A program made the translations under genes and the position numbers. 7,275 nt of DNA, from NCBI GenBank assembly GCA_026416065.1, contig JAOAFW010000217.1:1-7275 (forward strand), written 5' to 3'. The notes beneath the pieces are model-generated. The model was not told the origin of the DNA. It was given only the letters and a program-made list of their open reading frames with translations, and ran no database searches. Shown here piece by piece: positions 1-5,585 of this stretch; positions within the stretch are counted from its first letter, which is position 1; each line of letters opens with the position of its first letter. This stretch comes from Fimbriimonadales bacterium (GTDB lineage Bacteria > Armatimonadota > Fimbriimonadia > Fimbriimonadales > GBS-DC).

Positions 1-402
1 GCGTTTGTGGATGGCTACTGGGATTTCAACGCTGGAACCTACTGGTTTGAATACTGGTTCAAGACCGACATCTGGCCCCGCCATCATCTGGGCAGCAACA
101 TCGCCTATCTGGACGGGCATGTGCAGTGGTCGCACCATCTGGGCGTGGCGCGCGGTGGCGACATCCCGCAAGCATGGCGACAAAACTTCTCCGGAGTGTG
201 CCCGCAGCGCAACACCACCACCTACTATTTCTTCAACTATCCACCCGGCTGGAACAACCGCACGCCTAAAAACGAGGGCGAATTCAATACAGTCAACCCG
301 CACGGACAGTGCTTCGGCGACTATTTCGGCATTCCGGATACGCCCGTGGTCAATGTATGCGAGCGCTCTTGTGGCTCGACTCAGACCCCTCTTTGCTGGT
401 AG
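1..402 (+). CDS. H-X9-DG prepilin-like protein, C-terminal part (5' end outside window)
   Basis: The frame is open from the first base and ends at TAG (400-402), leaving 133 residues. A His at residue 28 of the fragment followed by nine residues and Asp38-Gly39 gives an exact H-X9-DG motif (core IAYLDGHVQW). This motif marks the C-terminal part of the DUF1559-type prepilin-like proteins of Armatimonadota and Planctomycetes. Such proteins start with a type IV pilin-like N-terminus that is cleaved by a prepilin peptidase; that part lies outside the window. The segment is rich in Trp, Tyr and Phe. After the motif comes an unusually long tail of about 90 residues containing five cysteines (fragment residues 67, 104, 120, 124 and 132), which suggests an exported, possibly disulfide-bonded domain. 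Its role (pilus-like fibre or secretion pseudopilin) is inferred from the family only. The next gene has its own promoter starting nine bases after the stop. Confidence 0.8.
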   Translation, partial: AFVDGYWDFNAGTYWFEYWFKTDIWPRHHLGSNIAYLDGHVQWSHHLGVARGGDIPQAWRQNFSGVCPQRNTTTYYFFNYPPGWNNRTPKNEGEFNTVNPHGQCFGDYFGIPDTPVVNVCERSCGSTQTPLCW

Positions 403-410
403 TTATCTCC

Positions 411-440
411 TTTACACGAAGCAATCCAATTAGGTATAAT
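411..440 (+). promoter_or_regulatory. Sigma70-type promoter for the beta-barrel gene
   Basis: A -35 box TTTACA (411-416, five of six consensus bases) and a perfect -10 box TATAAT (435-440) are separated by 18 bases. The predicted start of transcription is near 447, at the foot of the hairpin at 444-477 and about 58 bases before the ATG at 505. The -10 box is preceded by GG, as at two other promoters in this window. Confidence 0.7.
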
Positions 441-443
441 CCA

Positions 444-477
444 GTGCGTCGTTTGAGGATTAGCTCAAACGGCGCAC
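444..477 (+). promoter_or_regulatory. 5'-leader stem-loop upstream of the beta-barrel gene
   Basis: Bases 444-457 and 464-477 are complementary over 14 pairs, with a single G-U wobble (449/472) and a six-base loop GATTAG. The predicted transcription start falls at its 5' foot, so the mRNA would begin with this stem. It has no following T tract and therefore is not a usual terminator. The stem lies 11 bases ahead of the Shine-Dalgarno sequence and leaves it free. A 5'-terminal stem that protects mRNA, as in E. coli ompA, is a reasonable inference. At DNA level the 8-bp perfect core CGTTTGAG/CTCAAACG could instead be an operator. Confidence 0.6.
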
Positions 478-504
478 ATCACACAACAAGGAGGGTTTTG
501 TACG

Positions 505-1029
505 ATGCACAAGGGACTATTGTGCTTAGCGACGGCGGCGCTCATCGGGACGCTCGCGCTGACGACGCCAGCCTCTGCGCAAGATTCGGCTCTGCAGGGG
601 TTCACCATCAATGCGGGTGTCTTTTACCCGAGTAAGAAGAGCGTGCGTACCGCGTCGGAGGATGTCTGGTTCAGCGTGGACCTGGGCTACAAGTTCCAGA
701 CCAGCGAGCCGACCGAGACGGGCTTCTATTACGACCTTGGCGCGTCCATCGGCTACAAAGGCGCAGGGGATAGCTACTACATCCCCGTCCACCTGACCTT
801 CACGGGTTACCTGAACGAGCAGTTCTTCTACCGTGCGGGCGCGGGCGTCGGTTTCCCCAAAAAAGGCGATGTATTCACTGCTGACGACGCCTCGTTCTCC
901 TACTCGATCGAGCTGGGCTACAACTTCAGCACCGGCGGTACAACCCCCATCGCTCTCACCGTCGGTTATGCCGGCATCTCGCGCAACAGCGTGAACGGCT
1001 TGACTGTCGGCGTCCAGTTCCAGTTCTAA
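505..1029 (+). CDS. Secreted small outer-membrane beta-barrel protein (hypothetical)
   Basis: This is a 174-residue protein. It begins with a Sec signal peptide (residues 1-25: basic start, hydrophobic core at about 5-20, likely cleavage after the ASA at 23-25, before QDS). Cys7 lies inside the hydrophobic core, so it does not look like a lipoprotein. The mature part is a series of alternating hydrophobic/polar strands rich in Tyr, Phe and Gly (about 32-42, 53-65, 72-86, 90-101, 105-116, 129-140, 147-157 and 165-174). It ends in Phe, as outer-membrane barrel proteins recognised by the BAM machinery usually do. Size and strand number fit an eight-stranded OmpA/OmpW-like barrel, but I cannot assign a named family or a function. 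The ATG at 505 has a strong Shine-Dalgarno AAGGAGGG (488-495). The gene stands alone between its own promoter and terminator and appears to be a monocistronic unit. Confidence 0.82.
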   Translation: MHKGLLCLATAALIGTLALTTPASAQDSALQGFTINAGVFYPSKKSVRTASEDVWFSVDLGYKFQTSEPTETGFYYDLGASIGYKGAGDSYYIPVHLTFTGYLNEQFFYRAGAGVGFPKKGDVFTADDASFSYSIELGYNFSTGGTTPIALTVGYAGISRNSVNGLTVGVQFQF

Positions 1030-1055
1030 ACGAACTCTGTTCAGAAACCGAAAAG

Positions 1056-1088
1056 ATCCCCCTGCTTGTCTCAAGCAGGGGGATTTTT
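1056..1088 (+). terminator. Intrinsic terminator of the beta-barrel gene
   Basis: A perfect 13-bp stem (1056-1068 with 1072-1084), with five consecutive C-G pairs and a three-base loop, is followed by a T tract at 1084-1088. It starts 27 bases after the TAA stop of the beta-barrel gene. An AAAA run on the left side could allow weak function in the other direction, but no minus-strand gene ends here. Confidence 0.9.
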
Positions 1089-1190
1089 AAAGGAAGGAAG
1101 GTACTCTCCACTCTATAAGACTCTTTTAACTTCCGAAAACGGACAGCCCTCCATGAAACCTCGCATCTGCGCCTGCGTCTAACTGATTCG

Positions 1191-1802
1191 ATGAACCAGA
1201 GACGGCGTTCGGGTTTCTCGCTGGTGGAACTGCTTGTGGTAATCGGGATCATCGCCGTCCTTATGGCGATAGTGGCACCTGTGTTTGTCAACTCGCGCCG
1301 CGCTGCGCAACGCACGGTCTGTATCTCCAACCTGCGCCAGCTGGGGCTGGCAGTGCGCATGTACCGAGACGACTATCAGGAACTACCGCCTTATCTTTCG
1401 GCAGTACGAGGCTACGCTGGTGATTCGCGCGTGTTTGTCTGCCCTCTCGACCCGCTGGAGGGCAAGCATCAGGTGCACGATACGCTGGGCGACTCGTTGC
1501 GATTGGAAGGCAACTTTTACCTGCCCAGCGGCGTGAGCTACACCTATGTGCCGAACTGGGCGATTGCGCGTCTATTGGGCTGGTGGGAGGCAGGTCCGCC
1601 CTACGGCGAGGGCAAATGGAGCGAGCTGACCCCGCTCTCCGAGTGCCACTGGCACTGGGCAAGGCAGTTCAATCCCACATGGCAAACCGACCGCGTGTCT
1701 GGCGCACGCGGCTGGGTGCTCATCCTCACACTCAACGGGGCAGTCCGACGCATTCGCGCCGAAACCCCGCCTGAGGAGTTCACGCCAGAGCGGTACTATT
1801 GA
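1191..1802 (+). CDS. Prepilin-type N-terminal cleavage/methylation domain protein (pseudopilin-like)
   Basis: This 203-residue protein has a textbook type IV prepilin/type II pseudopilin start. A short basic leader (MNQRRRSG) is followed by the cleavage site G8|F9, Glu13 at +5 of the mature protein, and a hydrophobic helix to about residue 33 (FSLVELLVVIGIIAVLMAIV). The helix is followed by the SRRAAQ...NLRQLGLA pattern usual for these proteins and a VCPLDP segment at 83-88. The C-terminal part echoes the H-X9-DG region but is degenerate: Asn182-Gly183 stands where Asp-Gly is expected and Ala172 stands where the His should be. It is expected to be processed by a prepilin peptidase and inserted in the inner membrane. 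I see no clear Shine-Dalgarno before the ATG; the start is chosen because it gives a normal eight-residue leader. A nine-codon frame (1153-1182) ends eight bases upstream and is probably chance. The substrate or fibre role is unknown. Confidence 0.88.
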   Translation: MNQRRRSGFSLVELLVVIGIIAVLMAIVAPVFVNSRRAAQRTVCISNLRQLGLAVRMYRDDYQELPPYLSAVRGYAGDSRVFVCPLDPLEGKHQVHDTLGDSLRLEGNFYLPSGVSYTYVPNWAIARLLGWWEAGPPYGEGKWSELTPLSECHWHWARQFNPTWQTDRVSGARGWVLILTLNGAVRRIRAETPPEEFTPERYY

Positions 1803-1846
1803 TAATACCGACTTGAACTTCAAATGCTCTACCTCTACACAATAAG

Positions 1847-1909
1847 ATGTCCATACTGACCGTGCAGGAACTCCGCGCGCTGCGCCGAACCCTCTCGCCT
1901 GAGAGGTGA
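1847..1909 (+). CDS. Possible 20-codon leader reading frame upstream of xylA
   Basis: An ATG at 1847 opens a frame of 20 codons (MSILTVQELRALRRTLSPER) ending in TGA at 1907-1909. The stop lies inside the xylA Shine-Dalgarno sequence and five bases before the xylA ATG. There is no Shine-Dalgarno before this ATG, and such short frames arise by chance, so expression is uncertain. Its interest is positional: a ribosome reaching its stop would open the hairpin at 1887-1913 and end next to the xylA start, which would allow translational coupling. A possible promoter for this transcript is TTCACG (1779-1784), 16 bases, GATAAT (1801-1806), overlapping the end of the pseudopilin gene; this is weak evidence. 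Confidence 0.25.
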   Translation: MSILTVQELRALRRTLSPER

Positions 1910-1913
1910 GTTC
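1887..1913 (+). promoter_or_regulatory. Hairpin that encloses the xylA ribosome binding site
   Basis: Bases CCTCTC (1891-1896) and GAGAGG (1901-1906) form a six-pair stem with a GCCT loop. GAAC (1887-1890) and GTTC (1910-1913) add four outer pairs, with TGA (1907-1909) bulged. The 3' arm and bulge contain the Shine-Dalgarno GAGGTGA (1903-1909), and the ATG follows at 1915. When folded, the structure would hide the ribosome binding site. Whether it is stable at the growth temperature, especially in a thermophile, cannot be judged here. Confidence 0.4.
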
Positions 1914-1914
1914 C

Positions 1915-3078
1915 ATGAGCGACTATACGCCGAAACCCGAGCATAAGTTCACCTTTGGACTGTGGACTGTAGGCAATGTCGGGCGCGACCCGTTTGGCGA
2001 ACCCACACGCCCGCGCATTCTCCCCACACGCATCGTACAGAAACTCTCCGAACTGGGCGCGTGGGGCGTGAACCTGCACGACAACGACCTTGTGCCCATC
2101 GACGCCACACCTGCAGAACGCGACGCGATCGTGCGCGAGTTCAAAAAAGCCCTCGAAGACCATCACATGCGCTTAGTGATGGGCACCACGAACCTATTCG
2201 GCGACCCCGCATTTAAAGACGGCGCGTTCACCAGTAACGACCCGAAAGTGCGCGCCTACGCTCTGCAAAAATCGATGCATGCGATCGACCTTGCCGTGGA
2301 ACTCGGCGCGGAAATCTATGTGTTCTGGGGCGGACGCGAGGGCACAGAAACCGATGCTGCCAAAGACCCCGTGCAGGCACTGCAGTGGTATCGGGAGTGC
2401 ATGAACTTCCTGATACACTATGTGAAGGACCAAGGCTACAAACTCAAGTTCGCGCTGGAGCCGAAGCCCAACGAGCCGCGTGGCGACATCTTCCTGCCCA
2501 CCGTCGGCGCGATGCTGGCCTTCATCGAAACCTTAGACGACCCCAGTATGTGCGGGGTGAATCCCGAAGTGGCGCACGAGCATATGGCAGGGCTGAACTT
2601 CACGCACGCCGTCGCACAAGCCATCGAGCGCAACAAACTGTTCCACATCGACCTGAACGCGCAGAAGCTCACCCGCTACGATCAGGACTTCCGCTTCGGT
2701 GCAGAGGACATTAAGGGCGCGTTTTTCCTCGTGAAGCTACTGGAAGACAACGGCTACAGCGGACCGCGCCACTTTGACGCGCACGCTTACCGCACCGAAG
2801 ACGAGGAAGGCGTGTGGGAGTTCGCCAAAGGCTGCATGCGCACCTATCTGATTCTGAAGGAGAAGGCAGAGCGGTTCAACCAGGATCCCGAGATTCAGGA
2901 ATTGCTCTCGCAAATCCGTCAGTGGGATGTGCAGTTGCAGGAGCGGATGCAGTACTCGCGCGAGAACGCTGCGTGGCTGAAGGCGCACGCTTTTGACCGC
3001 GCCGCGCTGGGCGCACAGGGCTATCAGTACGAGAAGTTAGACCAGCTGACGACGGAGCTCCTTCTGGGCGTGCGGTGA
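1915..3078 (+). CDS. xylA: Xylose isomerase (short, Thermus/actinobacterial class)
   Basis: XylA interconverts D-xylose and D-xylulose (also D-glucose and D-fructose) in the cytoplasm, using two divalent metal ions (Mg, Mn or Co) in a TIM-barrel tetramer. From the ATG at 1915 the protein has 387 residues, the usual length of the short class, and it resembles Thermus XylA along its whole length as I recall that sequence. Key residues are present with a +1 offset from Streptomyces/Actinoplanes numbering: catalytic His55 and Asp58 (GVNLHDND); substrate-pocket Trp17, Phe27 and Trp138; metal ligands Glu182, Glu218, His221, Asp246, Asp256, Asp258 and Asp288; and Lys184 in the LEPKPNEPRGD block. The start is set by Shine-Dalgarno GAGGTGA (1903-1909), five bases upstream. 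A GTG at 1906 would add three residues but overlaps that site. No xylB or xylR is in view. The gene converges with the transporter gene, whose stop is only 30 bases away. Confidence 0.97.
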   Translation: MSDYTPKPEHKFTFGLWTVGNVGRDPFGEPTRPRILPTRIVQKLSELGAWGVNLHDNDLVPIDATPAERDAIVREFKKALEDHHMRLVMGTTNLFGDPAFKDGAFTSNDPKVRAYALQKSMHAIDLAVELGAEIYVFWGGREGTETDAAKDPVQALQWYRECMNFLIHYVKDQGYKLKFALEPKPNEPRGDIFLPTVGAMLAFIETLDDPSMCGVNPEVAHEHMAGLNFTHAVAQAIERNKLFHIDLNAQKLTRYDQDFRFGAEDIKGAFFLVKLLEDNGYSGPRHFDAHAYRTEDEEGVWEFAKGCMRTYLILKEKAERFNQDPEIQELLSQIRQWDVQLQERMQYSRENAAWLKAHAFDRAALGAQGYQYEKLDQLTTELLLGVR

Positions 3079-3108
3079 AGTTGCGCGATAGACCCGATTT
3101 ATTATAGA

Positions 3109-4392
3109 TCAACCTTCGCGGCGTTGGTCGCTTTTCAGCACGAACCAGCTCAGAATCGCGCCAAGCGAGAGCATCAGTGCGCAGCCGATGAACGGCGTGC
3201 GGTGCGCGGGGATTTGTGCCTCGCCCAGTGTGAGGGGCACATGCTCATATAGGAAGCCGCCCAGCAGCGCGCCCAGTATGCTGCCCACGCCCTGCGCTGT
3301 GCCCGCCGCGCCCAAAATCACGCCGCGTCGGGCAGGGTCAATCTCGCTGAGTTCTGCCATCCACGCAGCGAAGGTCAACACAAAGCTAATCGCGCCTAAG
3401 CCTGCTGCAATCAGCACCCAGGCGATGGGCGGCTGGGACGGCGCAACCACGCTCCACAGCACCACCGCTGCGAGGCTCAGCCCCCAACGGATGCTGCGCG
3501 GGCGCCCCAACCGATCCGCCAGTCGCCCCAGCGGCAGGCTCAGCCCCGCAATCGCCAGCGCAGGCACAACCAGCCCCACACCGAACAGCGTCTCGCTCAC
3601 GCCGAACTCGTCCATCGCGTAGAGCTTGACCAGCAGCATAATCAGCCCGACACCGAAGAAGACCACGAACGCGAGCAGCATATGCCCAGGCGCGATGCGC
3701 AGCGCGTTTAGCAAAGCGCGGGGCGAGATTTTCTCGACAGGGGCGTCAGGGTTCGTGCGGCGCGGGCGTCCATCTTTGGGATAGAATCGCCACGCGATGA
3801 AAGTCGCCGCTGCGAACAGGCACGCCGTAAGATAAAACGACGCCTGCTTCGCGCCCGTCAGGTCGTTTGCCAGTCCTCCTGCCAGCGGTCCCAGCGCAAT
3901 ACCCGACATGTAGGTCATATTCAGGAAGCTCATCGCCCACGCGCGTCTTTGTGGAGCGACAGAGTCGCCTATCGCGGCATAGACGGCAGGCCACAGCATC
4001 GCCGCCCCCAGCCCGTCGATTGCCCGCAGCAGGATAAAATGCAACGGGTGGTGAGCCACCAGCGTACCCAGCGAGGTGAACACGGTCAGCAATGGTCCCA
4101 GCACAATCAACCGTCGCCTGCCGATTTGGTCGCTGAGCATGCCCATCGGCGCACGGAAAATCGCTTCGGTAAGCAGGAATACAGAGCCAACGGCGGTGAT
4201 CGTCGCCTCGCCTAAGCCAACGACTTCCCGTAAATAAACGGGCATCGCCGAGATGTTGAGCGTTACATAGCCCAACTCGGCGAAGCCCGCCATCACGACC
4301 AACGCCCAGAACGCCGACAGCGATTTCACATCGATAGAAGGGGGAGGATTCCTCGCTTGCAAGGCAGATTCCTTTGCAAACCGTTCCGCCAC
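3109..4392 (-). CDS. MFS transporter (12 membrane segments, likely sugar or drug/H+ type)
   Basis: This 427-residue integral inner-membrane protein has about 12 hydrophobic helices in two halves of six, with a basic cytoplasmic loop between them at about 204-235. The MFS motif A is clear between helices 2 and 3 (GMLSDQIGRRR, residues 84-94) and is repeated in the second half (GRLADRLGRPR, 289-299), as expected from the internal duplication. The substrate cannot be read from the sequence. The neighbouring xylA and oxidoreductase genes make a sugar or sugar-derived substrate plausible, but efflux-type families look similar. It lies downstream of the oxidoreductase gene with a gap of 29 bases, probably in one transcript. 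The start is uncertain. The GTG at 4392 has no well-spaced Shine-Dalgarno, whereas a TTG at 4362-4360 (residue 11) has AAAGGA (4375-4370) seven bases before it and would give 417 residues. No terminator is visible after the stop. Confidence 0.9.
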   Translation of the reverse strand: MAERFAKESALQARNPPPSIDVKSLSAFWALVVMAGFAELGYVTLNISAMPVYLREVVGLGEATITAVGSVFLLTEAIFRAPMGMLSDQIGRRRLIVLGPLLTVFTSLGTLVAHHPLHFILLRAIDGLGAAMLWPAVYAAIGDSVAPQRRAWAMSFLNMTYMSGIALGPLAGGLANDLTGAKQASFYLTACLFAAATFIAWRFYPKDGRPRRTNPDAPVEKISPRALLNALRIAPGHMLLAFVVFFGVGLIMLLVKLYAMDEFGVSETLFGVGLVVPALAIAGLSLPLGRLADRLGRPRSIRWGLSLAAVVLWSVVAPSQPPIAWVLIAAGLGAISFVLTFAAWMAELSEIDPARRGVILGAAGTAQGVGSILGALLGGFLYEHVPLTLGEAQIPAHRTPFIGCALMLSLGAILSWFVLKSDQRREG

Positions 4393-4412
4393 TCCGAGCG
4401 AAGCGAGGAATC
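4347..4412 (-). repeat. 12-bp inverted repeat around the transporter start region
   Basis: GATTCCTCGCTT at 4347-4358 and its exact reverse complement at 4401-4412 are separated by 42 bases. In the minus-strand transcript they would pair and leave both candidate start codons of the transporter (4392 and 4362) and the AAAGGA site in the loop. GATTCCT also recurs directly at 4367-4373, and TTGCAA occurs twice (4357-4362 and 4374-4379). The function is unknown; the repeat may be a translational control structure, an mRNA processing site or a chance remnant. Confidence 0.5.
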
Positions 4413-4421
4413 AGGCACGCT

Positions 4422-5495
4422 TTAGTCTAACGACACATCGATTCGTACCTCGCGCCCTGTCTCCGACGACTCATAGATTGCGTCCATAATTGCGTTCAGG
4501 TAGAACCCGTGCTCGCCGGGAATCGGGGCAGGCTTGTTGTGAATTACGGCGTCTACAAATGCCTCCACATTCGCCTGATACGAGTTCACATTTGGCAGGT
4601 TCGCCGGCTCGATGTTATACAGCGTGCGGTGCTGCTCTGTGGTGATGCGCACGGGGTGGTCGCTCATCGGATCGGCGAACACGCCGCCTTTGTCGCCCAG
4701 AAGCAGCGTATTGAACTCGTCGCGCTCGATATTTGCGCAGAAGCTTGACTCCAGCGTCACCGTCGCGCCGTTCTCAAAACGAATTAGCCCGACGGCAAAG
4801 TCCTCCACGGTAAACTTCGTATGATCCCACTGTCCCATCAGTCCGACAACATCGGGGCGGTTGCCAAACTTCACATAGGTCGCGCCGAACGCTGCCACAG
4901 GTTTGGGATAGCCCATCAGCCAGAGCGTGGTGTCTAAGATATGCACACCGATATCGATGAGTGGTCCGCCACCCTGCTTCTCTTTGTCGATGAACACGCC
5001 CCAGCCGGGAATGCCCCGTCGTCGGAGCGCGTGCGCCCGGGCATAGTAGACATCGCCTAAGTTACCTTCCTGAACGATATATTTGTGTAGGAACTGCGCT
5101 ACACCCGAGAATCGCCACTGGAGCGATACATGGAGCAGCTTGCCCACGCGTCGTGCGGTCTGCACCATCTCACGCGCTTCCTGCGCGTTGCGCGCGAGCG
5201 GCTTCTCACAGTGAACGTGCTTACCTGCCTCCAGCGCTGTGATGGCAGTGTCTTTATGTAGGAAGTTCGGCGTCGCCACCACAACGATTTGAATGTCGTC
5301 GCGCTGCACCATCTCGCGATAGTCGGTATAGACATGAGGAATGTGGAATCGCTCAGCGGCGGCGCGTGCGCCTGCCTCATTCACATCAGCCACTGCCACA
5401 AGCTCAACACGGTCTGAAAGCTTCGCGTAGCTGGGCATGTGCTGCCCCTGAGCAATACCGCCTGCTCCAATAAATCCAACGCCTATCTTACTCAA
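4422..5495 (-). CDS. Gfo/Idh/MocA family NAD(P)-dependent oxidoreductase
   Basis: Members of this family oxidise or reduce sugars, inositols and related polyols with NAD(P) in the cytoplasm. From the chosen start the protein has 357 residues. The N-terminal Rossmann domain begins at once with IGVGFIGAGGIA (glycines at about 7, 10, 12 and 13). The family CEKPLARN motif carries the Lys98 that usually takes part in catalysis (E97-K98-P99), and GGGPLIDIGVHILD gives Asp181 and His185 of the D-x3-H catalytic motif in the C-terminal alpha/beta domain. I chose the TTG at 5495-5493 because a strong Shine-Dalgarno AAGGAGGAG (5512-5504) sits eight bases upstream and the Rossmann strand follows directly. 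The in-frame ATG at 5519 (365 residues) has no such site and would place that Shine-Dalgarno inside the gene. The substrate cannot be deduced. It is followed by the MFS transporter on the same strand, which suggests uptake and conversion of one compound. Confidence 0.93.
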   Translation of the reverse strand: MSKIGVGFIGAGGIAQGQHMPSYAKLSDRVELVAVADVNEAGARAAAERFHIPHVYTDYREMVQRDDIQIVVVATPNFLHKDTAITALEAGKHVHCEKPLARNAQEAREMVQTARRVGKLLHVSLQWRFSGVAQFLHKYIVQEGNLGDVYYARAHALRRRGIPGWGVFIDKEKQGGGPLIDIGVHILDTTLWLMGYPKPVAAFGATYVKFGNRPDVVGLMGQWDHTKFTVEDFAVGLIRFENGATVTLESSFCANIERDEFNTLLLGDKGGVFADPMSDHPVRITTEQHRTLYNIEPANLPNVNSYQANVEAFVDAVIHNKPAPIPGEHGFYLNAIMDAIYESSETGREVRIDVSLD

Positions 5496-5540
5496 GTTCG
5501 TTGCTCCTCCTTGTGCCATGAAATCTCAGCGGCAAGAACG

Positions 5541-5574
5541 CCGTGTTTACCTCAAAAGCACACGGAAGTATACC
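5541..5574 (-). promoter_or_regulatory. Possible promoter and operator-like inverted repeat before the oxidoreductase gene
   Basis: On the minus strand GGTATACT (5574-5567) is one base away from the GGTATAAT boxes seen elsewhere in the window, and no good -35 lies 16-18 bases upstream. Just downstream CCGTGT and ACACGG (5541-5546 and 5560-5565) form an inverted repeat with a 13-base centre, starting about where transcription would start. This could be an operator for a sugar-responsive repressor, but six-base arms are common by chance. It lies between the phosphatase stop and the oxidoreductase start and would give the oxidoreductase and transporter genes their own transcript. Confidence 0.3.
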
Positions 5575-5585
5575 TTACCGGGAGG

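Noticed and set aside
5..433. Plus-strand 142-codon frame overlapping the H-X9-DG gene
   Set aside because: It is a second frame over a gene with an exact family motif. Its translation is Ser/Thr/Arg-rich and low in complexity, and it runs through the promoter of the next gene.
444..477. Reading the hairpin before the beta-barrel gene as a terminator for the first gene
   Set aside because: There is no T tract after either side of the stem, and it lies downstream of a good promoter rather than directly after the upstream stop.
526..1074. Long minus-strand open frame (182 codons) opposite the beta-barrel gene
   Set aside because: It lies entirely over a gene with a signal peptide, promoter, Shine-Dalgarno and terminator. 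Its translation is Arg-, Ala- and Glu-rich as expected for an antisense shadow in GC-rich DNA.
1153..1182. Nine-codon frame (MKPRICACV) just before the second pseudopilin gene, as a leader peptide
   Set aside because: It has no Shine-Dalgarno and no associated hairpin, and frames this short are common by chance.
1906..1914. GTG at 1906 as the xylA start
   Set aside because: It lies inside the Shine-Dalgarno of the ATG at 1915, and the ATG gives the 387-residue length and N-terminus usual for the Thermus-type enzyme.
3079..3108. Terminator between the convergent xylA and transporter genes
   Set aside because: No stem followed by a T tract is present in the 30-base gap on either strand.
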